DNA of 64,000 nucleotides from Flavobacterium panacis (GCF_024649945.1 NZ_JANKMS010000001.1:248001-312000); one strand, 5' to 3'. Shown: positions 1-9,747, counted from the stretch's first letter. Notes: generated from the letters alone by a model not told the origin. A program made the numbers and translations.

Positions 1-12
1 TGTCGTAAAAAC

Positions 13-867
13 TTAATTCCTACTGTTTGTTGACTTTACATGAATATCATTGACTAAGTCATCAATTTTTTTGGCACTTTCTCTCATCATTTCGAGATAA
101 GTAAGCAATTTGTCGTTGTCAGTATGTCCTTTTGAAACATCAATTAATTTTAAAACCGAGTTTACCGGAAGCTTTAAATCTAAAGTTGTTCTGTGAACAA
201 AATCATTGTAATCTTTTGTAGCCGACATAGAACTGTATTTGGCTGAAGCTAATTTCATATTCTCTAATTCGTATTCATCAGAAATTTTTGAAATATGATT
301 TTCACTATGTTCTTTAAAGTAGTAAGCCCAATAACCATTCATAAAAAAAACAACAGTTGCTAAAAAAGTATGAATAATTAGGGTCTCTAAATCAAAAGTA
401 ACCTGAGAAAAATATACTTGTAATCCAGTTGCGTCATTATAAATATAGTTTTGTAAATAAGCCAAACCAGCGTGATGCAGAATTACTAAAAGAGCCAAAG
501 GTATTTGCAATTTCCAGTTTTGATAAATAATCAATATTGTACTGGCAATGAAAACCGTAAAATGCATTTCGAACATACCATGCATTTGATAGATGTATTG
601 CGCCATAAATATAGACAAAACAACAGCTAAGACGTATTGATAAAATCTTGAATTCTTTATAAAGAACTTAGCTGAGTAATAAGCCAAAAGATTGAGTGTT
701 CCCACTCCAACCCCAATTTCGAAAGTATCATATTTAAATGATAGTCCAATACCGAGAAGAAAATATACGGCAAGAACATAATTAATAATGCTATCTGACT
801 TTTGCGTCATAGTAGACATAAAACTGTGCAGGTAATCCTGTTCGTTTAAACTAGCTTTTGTTTTCAT
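13..867 (-). CDS. Membrane protein with degenerate histidine-kinase H-box
   Basis: 284 residues. About six hydrophobic segments lie between residues 28 and 180, with the MHFTVFIA...HHAGLAYLQ pattern (101-139) often seen in membrane sensor regions of kinases and chemotaxis receptors. A short cytoplasmic helical region follows. Residues 223-236 (FVHRTTLDLKLPV) resemble a HisKA dimerisation helix, normally FVxxxSHDLRxPL, but the phospho-accepting His is Leu229. No HATPase domain follows and the protein stops at 284. It is therefore probably not an active kinase; it may be a sensor partner or a remnant. It reads leftward next to a thioredoxin-like gene. Confidence 0.75.
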   Translation of the reverse strand: MKTKASLNEQDYLHSFMSTMTQKSDSIINYVLAVYFLLGIGLSFKYDTFEIGVGVGTLNLLAYYSAKFFIKNSRFYQYVLAVVLSIFMAQYIYQMHGMFEMHFTVFIASTILIIYQNWKLQIPLALLVILHHAGLAYLQNYIYNDATGLQVYFSQVTFDLETLIIHTFLATVVFFMNGYWAYYFKEHSENHISKISDEYELENMKLASAKYSSMSATKDYNDFVHRTTLDLKLPVNSVLKLIDVSKGHTDNDKLLTYLEMMRESAKKIDDLVNDIHVKSTNSRN

Positions 868-900
868 AGGTTTTAGTTTTTGGATTTTTGGAAAATAGAT

Positions 901-1500
901 TTATTTAGTACAATTTGGTAACGAACATCCGTATGCTTTCAGGGCAAAAGCATTAAAAGAAGGGTGCTGATTCTTACTTAAAAGAGAATCAATCGCCATT
1001 TGAGCATAATTACTCTTAGCATCTGTACAATATCTGGTTTTATTATAATTACCACGATAATATAAATTATGCGATGAATCTAATAAAACCGCCTGAGGGG
1101 TTGAAAAAACACCACATCTATCTGCAATTGATTTTTCAAAATAAACGGGAATTTTGGCATCAAATTTTTCCTGGATTTCTGCGATGCTAAAACTTTTGTT
1201 TTTGTTTAACACCACAATCTTAAAATTAATCTGATCTCCGTACTTTTTAATCAACTCACTAACATGAGGCACGTTAAAGCGTGAACAAGGACAATCTGGA
1301 TTAAAAAAATGAATGAAAATTGGTTTTTGATCAAACGGACAACACGCTCCCAATTCAATTCTAGAGCCCATTGCGATTGCTTTGTAATTTTGAGGTACTG
1401 GTGTTGGAAGACTATATTTGAACTCGTTCTTCCAAAACAAATACCCAACCGAAAGAAGTAATAATGAAAACCATAATGTGAGAAGTAATTTTTTCTTCAT
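901..1500 (-). CDS. Membrane-anchored thioredoxin-fold protein (CPCS motif)
   Basis: 199 residues. An N-terminal membrane anchor or signal (about 5-23) puts the rest in the periplasm. The strand IFIHFFNPDCPCSRF (61-75) fits a thioredoxin/AhpC-TSA fold in which the usual CxxC is replaced by CxC (Cys70, Cys72). A cis-Pro region (STPQAVLLD) follows further on. It probably reduces or oxidises exported proteins; the substrate is unknown. Further Cys residues near the C-terminus (YCTD, GCSLPNC) are unusual and may form structural disulfides. It is separated by 33 bases from the downstream membrane protein gene on the same strand, so the two may be co-transcribed. Confidence 0.7.
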   Translation of the reverse strand: MKKKLLLTLWFSLLLLSVGYLFWKNEFKYSLPTPVPQNYKAIAMGSRIELGACCPFDQKPIFIHFFNPDCPCSRFNVPHVSELIKKYGDQINFKIVVLNKNKSFSIAEIQEKFDAKIPVYFEKSIADRCGVFSTPQAVLLDSSHNLYYRGNYNKTRYCTDAKSNYAQMAIDSLLSKNQHPSFNAFALKAYGCSLPNCTK

Positions 1501-1982
1501 ATATTATTTTTTTTATTTATTTAAGCAACAAAAAAATAAACACTTGTTAAAACAATTATCAACCAGATTCTGTAAAAACTTCAAAAAACAACCTACAAAT
1601 ACTAAATTTTAACAATACTTGTCCCTTTTATGAACCGATAGTACTCAAAAAAACTCCTTTTTGTTTAACATCCCAATGTTACAAATAAAATCGATAAAGT
1701 GCAAAAAAAATCAGACAAAATGCGTAAAAATTATTTAAAGCTAGACTTCACTTGACTTTTCAGATTTCAAAGTATAATCATTGACTTTAGAAACACCCTA
1801 TTTTTTATTTTAAAAAAAATTAATCTTTTGTTAAACCTTTTGATTTCTTTTGAGTCTAATTGCAAACCTTTGTACATACAAATGTTAAATAAAAGCTAAC
1901 ATCTTCCGATTTCGTATCAAAAAGTTAAATTTGTAAGCTTACTAAAAACATAAACCTATAAAACTATATTCACCTCAATTTT
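1501..1982. other. 482-base AT-rich intergenic region
   Basis: This region separates a leftward gene from the rightward efflux operon, so it should contain both promoters. The only consensus-like element I see for the efflux operon is TAaaTTTG at 1926-1933, without a convincing -33 TTG. I found no ORF, RNA gene or clear repeat here. Confidence 0.5.
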
Positions 1983-3044
1983 ATGAAAGTAAAACACCTC
2001 ATTTACACCCTTTTAATTATTACAATAGGAGGTTTTATTACCTACAGAATTATATCAAACAAGAGCAAAAATGATGACTCAAAAAAATTTAATGATAAAA
2101 ATTCTCCAACAACTGTTAACGGAATTGTAATAAAAACAGCCACTTTTGATAATAACTTATCACTTTCGGGCTCTATTGAAGCCAATGAACAAGTGGAAAT
2201 TCATAGTGAGGTTTCTGGAATTGTAGAAGGAATATTTTTTAATGAAGGATCTACTGTTACCAAAGGTCAAGTACTTTTTAAAGTAAATGATATTGAATTA
2301 AAAGCCCAATTAAGACAAGCTGTAACCAAAGAAGGCTTAGCTGCAGAGAATGAAAGAAGAGCAAAACTGTTACTTCAAAAAGAAGCCATCAGCCAGGAAG
2401 AAGCAGATGTCGCAAGAGCTGATCATGCTTCTGCACAAGCGCAAAGTCAATTGATTAGAGCACAAATTTCTAAAACTTCTGTGAGAGCACCATTTTCAGG
2501 TAAAATTGGATTAAGAAATATCTCTCCTGGGACTTACATTACACCAACTGTTTTAGTGGCAAAATTGGTTAATACAAGCAAACTAAAGATTACTTTTTCT
2601 ATTCCGGAGAAATATGCTTCACAAGTACAATCTGGATCCGTAATTGATTTTAAAGTTTCAGGTTCAACTAAAACATATAATGCCAAAATTTACGCTATCG
2701 AACCTGAAGTCGCAGTTGCAACACGTACACTTCAAATTCGTGCCATTGCAGACAACACAGACGGAAAACTTTTCCCGGGAACATTTGCAGATATCAAACT
2801 GCCTCTAAATATTATTAAAGATGCAATTGTAGTACCTTCTCAAGCTATCATCCCAATTCAGGACGGCAAAAAAGTTTATATTGCTAACAACGGACAAGCA
2901 AAAGAAGTTATGGTTGATGCGACAACAAGAACTGATTCTTCAATCCTTATTCTATCTGGATTGAAAGCGGGTGACACTTTAATTACAAGTGGTGTAATGT
3001 CATTAAAAAATGAAGCCCCAATTAAAGTTAAAGTGCAAAAATAA
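1983..3044 (+). CDS. RND efflux periplasmic adaptor (HlyD/AcrA family)
   Basis: 353 residues. One N-terminal membrane anchor (about 6-24) is followed by a barrel-sandwich/lipoyl half (SGSIEANEQVEIHSEVSG, 60s-70s), a helical hairpin with KEGLAAENERRAKLL and QEEADVARADHASAQ, the second lipoyl half (VRAPFSGKIGL) and beta-barrel and proximal domains. This is the standard layout and length of membrane fusion proteins that join an RND pump to an outer-membrane channel. The pump gene and a TolC-like gene follow on the same strand, forming a complete tripartite operon. The drug or metabolite exported cannot be read from the sequence. Confidence 0.93.
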   Translation: MKVKHLIYTLLIITIGGFITYRIISNKSKNDDSKKFNDKNSPTTVNGIVIKTATFDNNLSLSGSIEANEQVEIHSEVSGIVEGIFFNEGSTVTKGQVLFKVNDIELKAQLRQAVTKEGLAAENERRAKLLLQKEAISQEEADVARADHASAQAQSQLIRAQISKTSVRAPFSGKIGLRNISPGTYITPTVLVAKLVNTSKLKITFSIPEKYASQVQSGSVIDFKVSGSTKTYNAKIYAIEPEVAVATRTLQIRAIADNTDGKLFPGTFADIKLPLNIIKDAIVVPSQAIIPIQDGKKVYIANNGQAKEVMVDATTRTDSSILILSGLKAGDTLITSGVMSLKNEAPIKVKVQK

Positions 3045-3049
3045 TTTAT

Positions 3050-3128
3050 GATTTCAGATTTTAGATTTTAGATTTCTTGTGTCTTGAAATCTAAAATCTA
3101 AAATCAACAATCTAAAATCTAAAATCAT
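3050..3128. repeat. Perfect 20-bp inverted repeat built from GATTTTA units
   Basis: The arm 3057-3076 is perfectly complementary to 3086-3105, with a 9-base loop. A further pair of TCTAAAA units continues to 3128, just before the pump start codon. The arms are made of repeated GATTTTA/TAAAATC units. In the operon mRNA this would form a long stable A/U hairpin between adaptor and pump genes, which may tune pump expression or mRNA decay. Confidence 0.85.
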
Positions 3129-3131
3129 AAG

Positions 3132-6100
3132 ATGAGTTTATCAACTACAAGTATAAAAAGACCTGTTTTAACCATTGTACTGAATCTATTAATCATATTA
3201 TTCGGTTTCATTGGTTATACGTTTTTAGGAGTTAGGGAGTTCCCTTCTATCGACCCTGCACAGGTTTCTATTCGTACCAACTATACTGGTGCGAACTCTG
3301 ATATTATTGAATCACAAATCACAGAACCTCTTGAAAAGGCAGTAAATGCAATTGATGGTATTCGAAACATTACATCTTCTAGTAACCAAGGAAGCAGTAA
3401 TATTACTATAGAATTTAATCTGGACAAAGATTTAGAAGAAGCAGCAAATGACGTTCGTGATAAAGTTTCACAAGCCATTAGAAATTTACCACAAGACATT
3501 GATGCACCACCCGTAGTTTCTAAAGCAGATGCGGACAGTGAATCTATTATTTCAATGACTGTTCAAAGTAATACACGAAGTTCTTTAGAGTTGAGTGATT
3601 ATGCTGAAAATGTTATTTCACAGCGATTAGAAACGATTCCTGGCGTAAGTGCTGTACAAATTTGGGGGCAAAAACGTTACGCCATGCGTTTATGGATCGA
3701 TCCCGCAAAATTAGCAGCCTATGGTTGTACAGTTGCAGAAGTTCGTGCGGCATTAAATTCTCAAAACGTTGAGTTACCTTCAGGAAAATTAACAGGCAAC
3801 AATACCGAATTAACGGTAAAAACTATAGGAAATCTATCAAAACCTGAAGCATTCAATGATATCATTATTAGAACTGATGGTGATAAAATTGTGCGCCTAA
3901 GCGATATCGGAAGAGCTGAATTAGGTCCTGAAAATATTGAAACCGGATTAACATCATCTGGACTTCCAATGATTGGACTTGCCATCGTGCCAATGCCTGG
4001 AGCAAATTATTTAGATATTTCAGCTGAGTTTTATAAAAAATATGAAGCCTTAAAAAAGGATTTACCTAAAGATATCAAACTTAATATCGCTCTTGATAAT
4101 ACCCTATTTGTAAAAAAATCAGTTTTAGAAGTTGCAGAAACACTAGGAATCTCCATTATTCTTGTAATTATTATTATCTACTTGTTTTTTAGAGATTGGG
4201 CTATTGCATTTCGACCTTTAATAGATATACCTGTATCTTTGATTGCTACGTTTTTTATTATGTGGCTTTTTGGTTTTTCTATAAATGTATTGACACTTCT
4301 GGCTATTGTACTGGCAACCGGTTTGGTGGTTGATGACGGAATTGTAGTAACAGAAAACATCTTCAAAAAAGTCGAAGAAGGAATGTCACCAATTGAGGCA
4401 GCTATAAAAGGTTCTAATGAGATTTTTTACGCTGTAATTTCGATTTCGGTAACTTTAGCTTCGGTATTTTTACCCGTAATTTTTCTTGAAGGATTTGTAG
4501 GTCGTTTATTTAGGGAATTTGGCGTTGTAATTGGAGCCGCAGTTTTAATTTCTGCATTTGTATCTTTGACTTTAACTCCGATGTTGAATGCCTATTTAAT
4601 GAAAGGAGGAGAACAGAAAAAATCAAAATTTTACATAAAAACGGAACCTTTCTTCGAAAAAATGAATAGCGGTTATGCCGATGCGCTAAATAAATTTATG
4701 GCTAGAAAATGGCTTAGTTTTCCAATTTTGATAGCTTGTTTCGGATTAATTTATTTGTTCTTTACTATTCTTCCTAAAGAAACTGCTCCTTATGACGATC
4801 GTAGTTCTGTAACCATGCGTATGACGACTCCAGAAGGTTCTTCTTATGAATACACAAATCGTTTTATGCAGGAAATTTCCAAATTGGTTGATGATTCAAT
4901 ACCTGAAAAAAAAGTTAGTTTGGTCATTACCGCACCCGGTTCTGGAGGATCTGCAGCAAATTCAGGGTTTATTAGACTTTCTTTAAAGCAACCAGACGAG
5001 AGAGAAAGATCACAAAAGGAAATAGCAGACCAATTATCGAAATGGACAAAAAAATATCCAGACGCTAAAACATCTGTTATTCAACAACCAACTATTGCTG
5101 TAAACAGACGTGGAGGTTTACCCGTTCAATATATAATTCAAGCTCCAACTTTTGATAAATTAAGAGAAAAAATTCCTTTATTTATGGAAGAAGTTGGCAA
5201 AAGTGATGTTTTTTCAATTACAGATGTAAATTTAAAATTTAACAAGCCTGAATTAAACGTTACAATTGACCGTGCAAAGGCAGAAAGTCTAGGAATTTCT
5301 ATTTTAGATATTGCACAGACTTTACAGCTTTCTTTAAGCGGACAGCGTTTTGGTTATTTCATTAAAAACGGAAAACAATATCAGGTAATTGGTCAGTTTG
5401 ATCAAAAAGACAGATCTAAACCTTTGGATTTAACTTCGATGTTTGTAAAAAACAAAAACGGAGAATTGATTCAAATGGATAACGTGGTAAAGGTTTACGA
5501 ACAAAGTAATCCACCACAATTGTATCATAACAACAGATATATGTCAGCAACTGTTGCTGCCGGTTTAGCCCCAGGAAAAAGTATGGGCGACGGAATTAAA
5601 GAAATGGACCGCATTAAAGCCAAAGTCTTAGATGAAAGTTTTACAACCGATTTGGCTGGAGAATCTCGAGATTTCGTAGAAAGTAGTTCAAATACTTCTT
5701 TCGCTTTCGGATTGGCTTTATTACTAATATTCTTGATTCTTGCTGCACAGTTTGAAAGTTTCATTGATCCGTTTATTATCATTTTAACGGTTCCAATGGC
5801 AGTTGCAGGAGCTTTATTCTCTTTATGGTTATTCAACCAAACTTGGAATATTTTCAGCCAGATTGGTACCGTAATGCTTATTGGACTTGTAACTAAAAAC
5901 GGTATCTTGATTGTCGAATTTGCGAATCAATTACGTGAACAAGGAAAACCAAAATTAGAAGCAATTTTAGAAGCTTCAGAGGCGCGTTTACGTCCAATTT
6001 TAATGACCAGTTTAGCGATTGCTTTAGGAGCACTTCCAATTGCAATGTCGCTTGGTGCTGCATCAACGAGTAGAATTGGTATGGGAGTTGTAATTGTAGG

Positions 6101-6230
6101 AGGAACTATTTTCTCATTGGCTTTAACGCTTTTTGTAATTCCTGCGATCTATTTAATGTGGTCTAAAGCCAGAAAACATTATCCGGAATTTGACCATATC
6201 GATGAATACGAAAGAGAAAGTATAAAATAG
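3132..6230 (+). CDS. RND efflux pump inner-membrane permease (AcrB family)
   Basis: 1032 residues, the normal length for hydrophobe/amphiphile RND permeases. The N-terminus SIKRPVLTIVLNLLIILFG is the first membrane helix. The porter-domain motif GVxxVQIWGQKRYAMRLWIDP is present, as is the conserved TM4 proton-relay segment ATGLVVDDGIVVTENI (two adjacent Asp), and the second-half motif VTKNGILIVEFANQ. It exports substrates by proton antiport with the adaptor upstream and the channel downstream. No repressor gene adjoins the operon. AcrB, MexB and the Bacteroides BmeB pumps are the appropriate comparisons; the substrate is unknown. Confidence 0.95.
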   Translation: MSLSTTSIKRPVLTIVLNLLIILFGFIGYTFLGVREFPSIDPAQVSIRTNYTGANSDIIESQITEPLEKAVNAIDGIRNITSSSNQGSSNITIEFNLDKDLEEAANDVRDKVSQAIRNLPQDIDAPPVVSKADADSESIISMTVQSNTRSSLELSDYAENVISQRLETIPGVSAVQIWGQKRYAMRLWIDPAKLAAYGCTVAEVRAALNSQNVELPSGKLTGNNTELTVKTIGNLSKPEAFNDIIIRTDGDKIVRLSDIGRAELGPENIETGLTSSGLPMIGLAIVPMPGANYLDISAEFYKKYEALKKDLPKDIKLNIALDNTLFVKKSVLEVAETLGISIILVIIIIYLFFRDWAIAFRPLIDIPVSLIATFFIMWLFGFSINVLTLLAIVLATGLVVDDGIVVTENIFKKVEEGMSPIEAAIKGSNEIFYAVISISVTLASVFLPVIFLEGFVGRLFREFGVVIGAAVLISAFVSLTLTPMLNAYLMKGGEQKKSKFYIKTEPFFEKMNSGYADALNKFMARKWLSFPILIACFGLIYLFFTILPKETAPYDDRSSVTMRMTTPEGSSYEYTNRFMQEISKLVDDSIPEKKVSLVITAPGSGGSAANSGFIRLSLKQPDERERSQKEIADQLSKWTKKYPDAKTSVIQQPTIAVNRRGGLPVQYIIQAPTFDKLREKIPLFMEEVGKSDVFSITDVNLKFNKPELNVTIDRAKAESLGISILDIAQTLQLSLSGQRFGYFIKNGKQYQVIGQFDQKDRSKPLDLTSMFVKNKNGELIQMDNVVKVYEQSNPPQLYHNNRYMSATVAAGLAPGKSMGDGIKEMDRIKAKVLDESFTTDLAGESRDFVESSSNTSFAFGLALLLIFLILAAQFESFIDPFIIILTVPMAVAGALFSLWLFNQTWNIFSQIGTVMLIGLVTKNGILIVEFANQLREQGKPKLEAILEASEARLRPILMTSLAIALGALPIAMSLGAASTSRIGMGVVIVGGTIFSLALTLFVIPAIYLMWSKARKHYPEFDHIDEYERESIK

Positions 6231-6240
6231 AAACCAAAAA

Positions 6241-6271
6241 ATCACGAATTTTATTCTCTAAAATTCGTGAT
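6241..6271. terminator. 13-bp hairpin between pump and channel genes
   Basis: Bases 6241-6253 pair perfectly with 6259-6271 around a 5-base loop. There is no T-tract downstream, so it is more likely a partial terminator or an mRNA-stability element inside the efflux operon than a full stop. Confidence 0.6.
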
Positions 6272-6293
6272 TGTCTGGTAAAAGAATATAAAA

Positions 6294-7604
6294 ATGAACA
6301 TCAAGAATATATACTATACTTTAATATTGCTCTTTGCTTGTCTTATCCAAGCAAATGCGCAGGAAGTTATGACCATTGAACAAGCTATGACAATAGCTTT
6401 GGAGAATAATTTCGAAATTAAAATCGCTAAAAACAATTCTAGAATAAGTAACACAAATGTTACCGTTGGAAATGCAGGAATGTTGCCAACTGCAACAGCC
6501 AATATTACGGACAATAACAATGTTACTAACTCTACGCAAGTACGTCAGGACGGAACTACAACCTCATTGAATAATGCCAAAAACAACAGTTTAAACTACG
6601 GAGTAAGTTTAGGCTGGACGGTTTTTGACGGAATGAAAATGTTTGCCAAGTACGATCAATTAAGAGAACTTCAAAAACTAGGTGATTCTGAACTTAAAAG
6701 AACTATTTTAGTTAAAATCGGACAAGTTAATTCTGCTTATTACGACTTGGTGCAACAACAGCATCAATTGGCTGCTTTAGATACTACTATTGTAATTTCT
6801 AATCAGAGATTGACTTTAGCTAAAAACCGTTTCAGTATTGGAAAAGCTTCAAAATTAGAAGTTTTAAATGCGCAGGTAGATTTAAATTCCGATCAAGTTG
6901 CTTTATTAAGACAAAAAGAATCTTATGCCAATGCCAAAATTCTATTGAACCAATATTTAGCTCGAGATCCAAAAATTGATTTCAAAGTAACAGATAAAGT
7001 CAATGTTGACAATAAATTGGTTTTGGCTGATTTAATGGATTTAGCTTCAAAACAAAATCCTGCCCTTGAATCACAAATTATCAACAAACGAATTGCCGAA
7101 TTACAATTAAAACAAGTTAAAGCAGATCGTTATCCTGTTCTAAGATTAACCACTGGATATAATTTCTCTGAAAGCCAATCCAGTTTAGGTTTTACCAGCG
7201 AAACTTCTAATAGAGGTTTAAATTACGGTTTTAATGCTTCTATGAATATTTTTGATGGTTTCAATCAGCATCGAAATGAAAAAGTAGCTAAGATGCAGAT
7301 TGAAAACACACAAATTGCCATCGAACAACAAAACATGATTTTGAATACGCAATTGAGTACTGCTTTTCAAACGTATTTAACAAACTTAGAGCTTATCGAT
7401 CTAGAAGAAGACAATGAAGCAATTGCCAGACAAAATTTAGAAATTACTTTAGATAAATTCAAAATCGGAACTATTACAACCATCGATTTTAGAACGGCTC
7501 AGCTAAATTATGTCAACGCCAAAGTACGTTACAGCAACGCACAATACGAAGCTAAATTATCTGAAATTGCATTAAAAGAATTAGCAGGAAATATTAATTT
7601 CTAA
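6294..7604 (+). CDS. TolC-family outer-membrane efflux channel
   Basis: 436 residues with a cleavable signal (MNIKNIYYTLILLFACLIQANAQ), then two outer-membrane efflux protein repeats rich in long amphipathic helices. Typical phrases are MTIEQAMTIALENNFEIKIAKNN in the first repeat and RLTLAKNRFSIGKASKLEVLNAQVDL in its coiled-coil. The second repeat has LEITLDKFKIGTITTIDFRTAQLNYV. It forms the outer-membrane exit duct for the adjacent RND pump. It ends the operon, and a long-stem terminator follows about 60 bases downstream. Confidence 0.93.
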   Translation: MNIKNIYYTLILLFACLIQANAQEVMTIEQAMTIALENNFEIKIAKNNSRISNTNVTVGNAGMLPTATANITDNNNVTNSTQVRQDGTTTSLNNAKNNSLNYGVSLGWTVFDGMKMFAKYDQLRELQKLGDSELKRTILVKIGQVNSAYYDLVQQQHQLAALDTTIVISNQRLTLAKNRFSIGKASKLEVLNAQVDLNSDQVALLRQKESYANAKILLNQYLARDPKIDFKVTDKVNVDNKLVLADLMDLASKQNPALESQIINKRIAELQLKQVKADRYPVLRLTTGYNFSESQSSLGFTSETSNRGLNYGFNASMNIFDGFNQHRNEKVAKMQIENTQIAIEQQNMILNTQLSTAFQTYLTNLELIDLEEDNEAIARQNLEITLDKFKIGTITTIDFRTAQLNYVNAKVRYSNAQYEAKLSEIALKELAGNINF

Positions 7605-7663
7605 TTTTATAAAATCAATTAAAACAAGAACCTTTTCTTAGCATTAATTGGCCCCCCCTCTTT

Positions 7664-7735
7664 ATCTGCTAATGTGCTAAATCTACGAGAACAAAATTGA
7701 CTCGCAGAGTTTATCAGATTAGCAGATTTTTTTTT
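7664..7735 (+). terminator. Terminator of the efflux operon
   Basis: ATCTGCTAAT at 7664-7673 pairs with ATTAGCAGAT at 7718-7727, directly followed by a run of eight T. The loop is long, but the T-tract and its position behind the last operon gene support a transcription stop. Confidence 0.6.
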
Positions 7736-7767
7736 CACTCTACATCAAATTAGGTCAATTTTTAATT

Positions 7768-7775
7768 TAAATTTG
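7768..7775 (+). promoter_or_regulatory. Candidate -7 box for the bestrophin-like gene
   Basis: TAaaTTTG matches the Bacteroidota -7 consensus TAnnTTTG and lies 17 bases before the start codon at 7793. No good -33 TTG is visible, so this is weak. Confidence 0.35.
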
Positions 7776-7792
7776 TTACAAAACAAACTTAA

Positions 7793-8656
7793 ATGATTTC
7801 GTACAATACCAAAGACTGGTTTACTTTTATTTTTCATTTTCATAAATCGGATACCGTTCGTAAACTGTTTCCTATTATGATTGCAATTGGAATTTATTCT
7901 GCTGCAGTTGGTTATCTGGAAGTCGAATATTTTAAAGTTACAAAAAACGATTACATTCACAGTATTCCGATTATGCACGGAATGCTGGGTTTTGTTATTT
8001 CGCTTTTGCTTGTTTTTAGAACTAATACTGCTTATGACCGTTGGTGGGAAGGCCGTAAACTTTGGGGCGGACTTGTAAATAACAGTCGAAATTTTGCTAT
8101 CAAACTTTCTGCAATTCTAAAAGATGAAAACGACAGAAACTTTTTTAGAAAGTACATTCCCATGTATGCTGACATTCTACACAAACATTTAAAAGATGAA
8201 GAAACCAGCAAAATGTTGTTTGAAGATGTTGAATTAGAATTAGACAATCATAAACACAAACCTAATCAGCTGAAAAGAATTATGTATCATAAAATCAACG
8301 ATTTGTATGATGCAGGTAAAATTTCTGGTGATCAATTGATTACCATCAATGATGAATTGGTTGCTTTTACTGATATATGCGGAGCTTGCGAACGGATCAA
8401 AAACACTCCAATTCCCTACTCTTACAGTGCTTTTATAAAGAAATTTATTTTCTTTTACACCATGACACTTCCATTTGGATATTCTGTAAGTCTGGGTTAT
8501 TTCGTTGCTCCGGTTGTTGTTTTTATATTTTATGTTTTGGCCAGTTTAGAACTTATTGCCGAAGAAATTGAAGATCCGTTTGGTGATGACGAAAATGATT
8601 TACCAACTAAAAAAATGTCGGAAAACATTAAAAAACACATAGAAGAATTGATTTAA
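7793..8656 (+). CDS. Bestrophin-like anion channel (UPF0187/YneE family)
   Basis: 287 residues. The family signature is clear: hydrophobic segments at about 23-44 and 62-80, then FRTNTAYDRWWEGRKLWGGLVNNSRN (80s-100s), a helical cytoplasmic part, and late hydrophobic segments followed by LIAEEIEDPFGDDENDLPT near the C-terminus. Bacterial bestrophin homologues form pentameric ion channels in the inner membrane. The N-terminal start fits the family. It is a single-gene unit with no functional link to its neighbours that I can see. Confidence 0.88.
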   Translation: MISYNTKDWFTFIFHFHKSDTVRKLFPIMIAIGIYSAAVGYLEVEYFKVTKNDYIHSIPIMHGMLGFVISLLLVFRTNTAYDRWWEGRKLWGGLVNNSRNFAIKLSAILKDENDRNFFRKYIPMYADILHKHLKDEETSKMLFEDVELELDNHKHKPNQLKRIMYHKINDLYDAGKISGDQLITINDELVAFTDICGACERIKNTPIPYSYSAFIKKFIFFYTMTLPFGYSVSLGYFVAPVVVFIFYVLASLELIAEEIEDPFGDDENDLPTKKMSENIKKHIEELI

Positions 8657-8730
8657 TAAAACGTTAAATCTACCTGATTATATTCTTATTTTCATTAAAT
8701 TTAAAGTCTTCACCAAAAAGCTAAATTTCA

Positions 8731-9654
8731 ATGAATAACCAAAGATTTCTAGTCAATCCGCTTCAGTTATCACAAGAAAAATCCTTAAAGACTCTTGTTG
8801 AAAATAGAACCATTTACAATCTTAGTAATTGTGAACTGAACTTGTTTGAAACCTACGAATCAACTAAAATGGTTCCTTTAAAATTTAATGATTTGGTGGT
8901 GACAAGTATGCTTCGAGGCAAGAAAGTCATGCATCTTTTTGATGATCCAGAATTTGAATATCTGCCAGGCGAAACTGTAATTGTTCCCTCAAATGTAGAA
9001 ATGAAAATTGATTTTCCTGAAGCATCCAAAAACAATCCTACACAATGTTTGGCTTTAGCAATCGATCATGCAAAAATTGCTGAAATTTTAAACTTCTTAA
9101 ATGAACATTATCCAAAAGAAGGAAACAATATGTTCTGGCAATTAAATTATGAGAATTATTTCTTTTACAATAATGTCGAAATGGCTACTACTATCAACAA
9201 ATTGATCAAAGAATGCATGAGCACTTCAATCACAAAAGATATTTTAGCCGATTTAACTTTAAAAGAATTATTAATTCGAATTATTCAAACTCAAACCGTA
9301 AAATCGCTAGACGAAGGAAAATTTCATGAAACCAATAATCCCATAACAGAAGTTACAGAATATATAAAACAGAACTTAAAGGAAAACATGAACTTGAAAA
9401 CTTTAAGCGAAAAAGCCTGCATGAGCACAACTTCTTTCTACCGTTTTTTTAAACGCGAACTTGGAATGAGCCCGATTGAATATATTTTGAGTGAAAAAAT
9501 AAAATGTGCTAAAAATCTACTAAAGAACCCAACACTTCAAATCAACGAAGTCTGTTATTTAGCTGGTTTTGAAGATGCAAACTATTTTATTCGATTATTC
9601 AAAAAACACGAAGGAATTACACCAAAACAGTACCAGTTACTTTATATTAATTAA
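8731..9654 (+). CDS. AraC-family transcriptional regulator
   Basis: 307 residues. The N-terminal half is a cupin-like ligand or dimerisation domain of the AraC_N type (LVVTSMLRGKKVMHLFDDPEFEYLPGETVIVPSNVEM). The C-terminal two helix-turn-helix units span about 208-305: NLKTLSEKACMSTTSFYRFFKRELGMSPIEYI and INEVCYLAGFEDANYFIRLFKKHEGITPKQY. It is convergent with, and just downstream of, the DUF779/adhP/aldehyde dehydrogenase cluster, so it may regulate alcohol or aldehyde oxidation. That link is inference from position only. Confidence 0.9.
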   Translation: MNNQRFLVNPLQLSQEKSLKTLVENRTIYNLSNCELNLFETYESTKMVPLKFNDLVVTSMLRGKKVMHLFDDPEFEYLPGETVIVPSNVEMKIDFPEASKNNPTQCLALAIDHAKIAEILNFLNEHYPKEGNNMFWQLNYENYFFYNNVEMATTINKLIKECMSTSITKDILADLTLKELLIRIIQTQTVKSLDEGKFHETNNPITEVTEYIKQNLKENMNLKTLSEKACMSTTSFYRFFKRELGMSPIEYILSEKIKCAKNLLKNPTLQINEVCYLAGFEDANYFIRLFKKHEGITPKQYQLLYIN

Positions 9655-9693
9655 AGGTCCTGAGTTGCTAAGGTTCTAAGATACTAAATTTTA

Positions 9694-9729
9694 GACTGAG
9701 ACTGAGACTGAGACTGAGACTGAGACTGA
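9694..9729. repeat. Six tandem copies of GACTGA
   Basis: Six perfect hexamer units lie between the convergent AraC and DUF779 genes. Such a simple repeat can change copy number by slippage; here it lies outside coding sequence. Confidence 0.95.
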
Positions 9730-9747
9730 AAACTGCGACTAAAAAAA

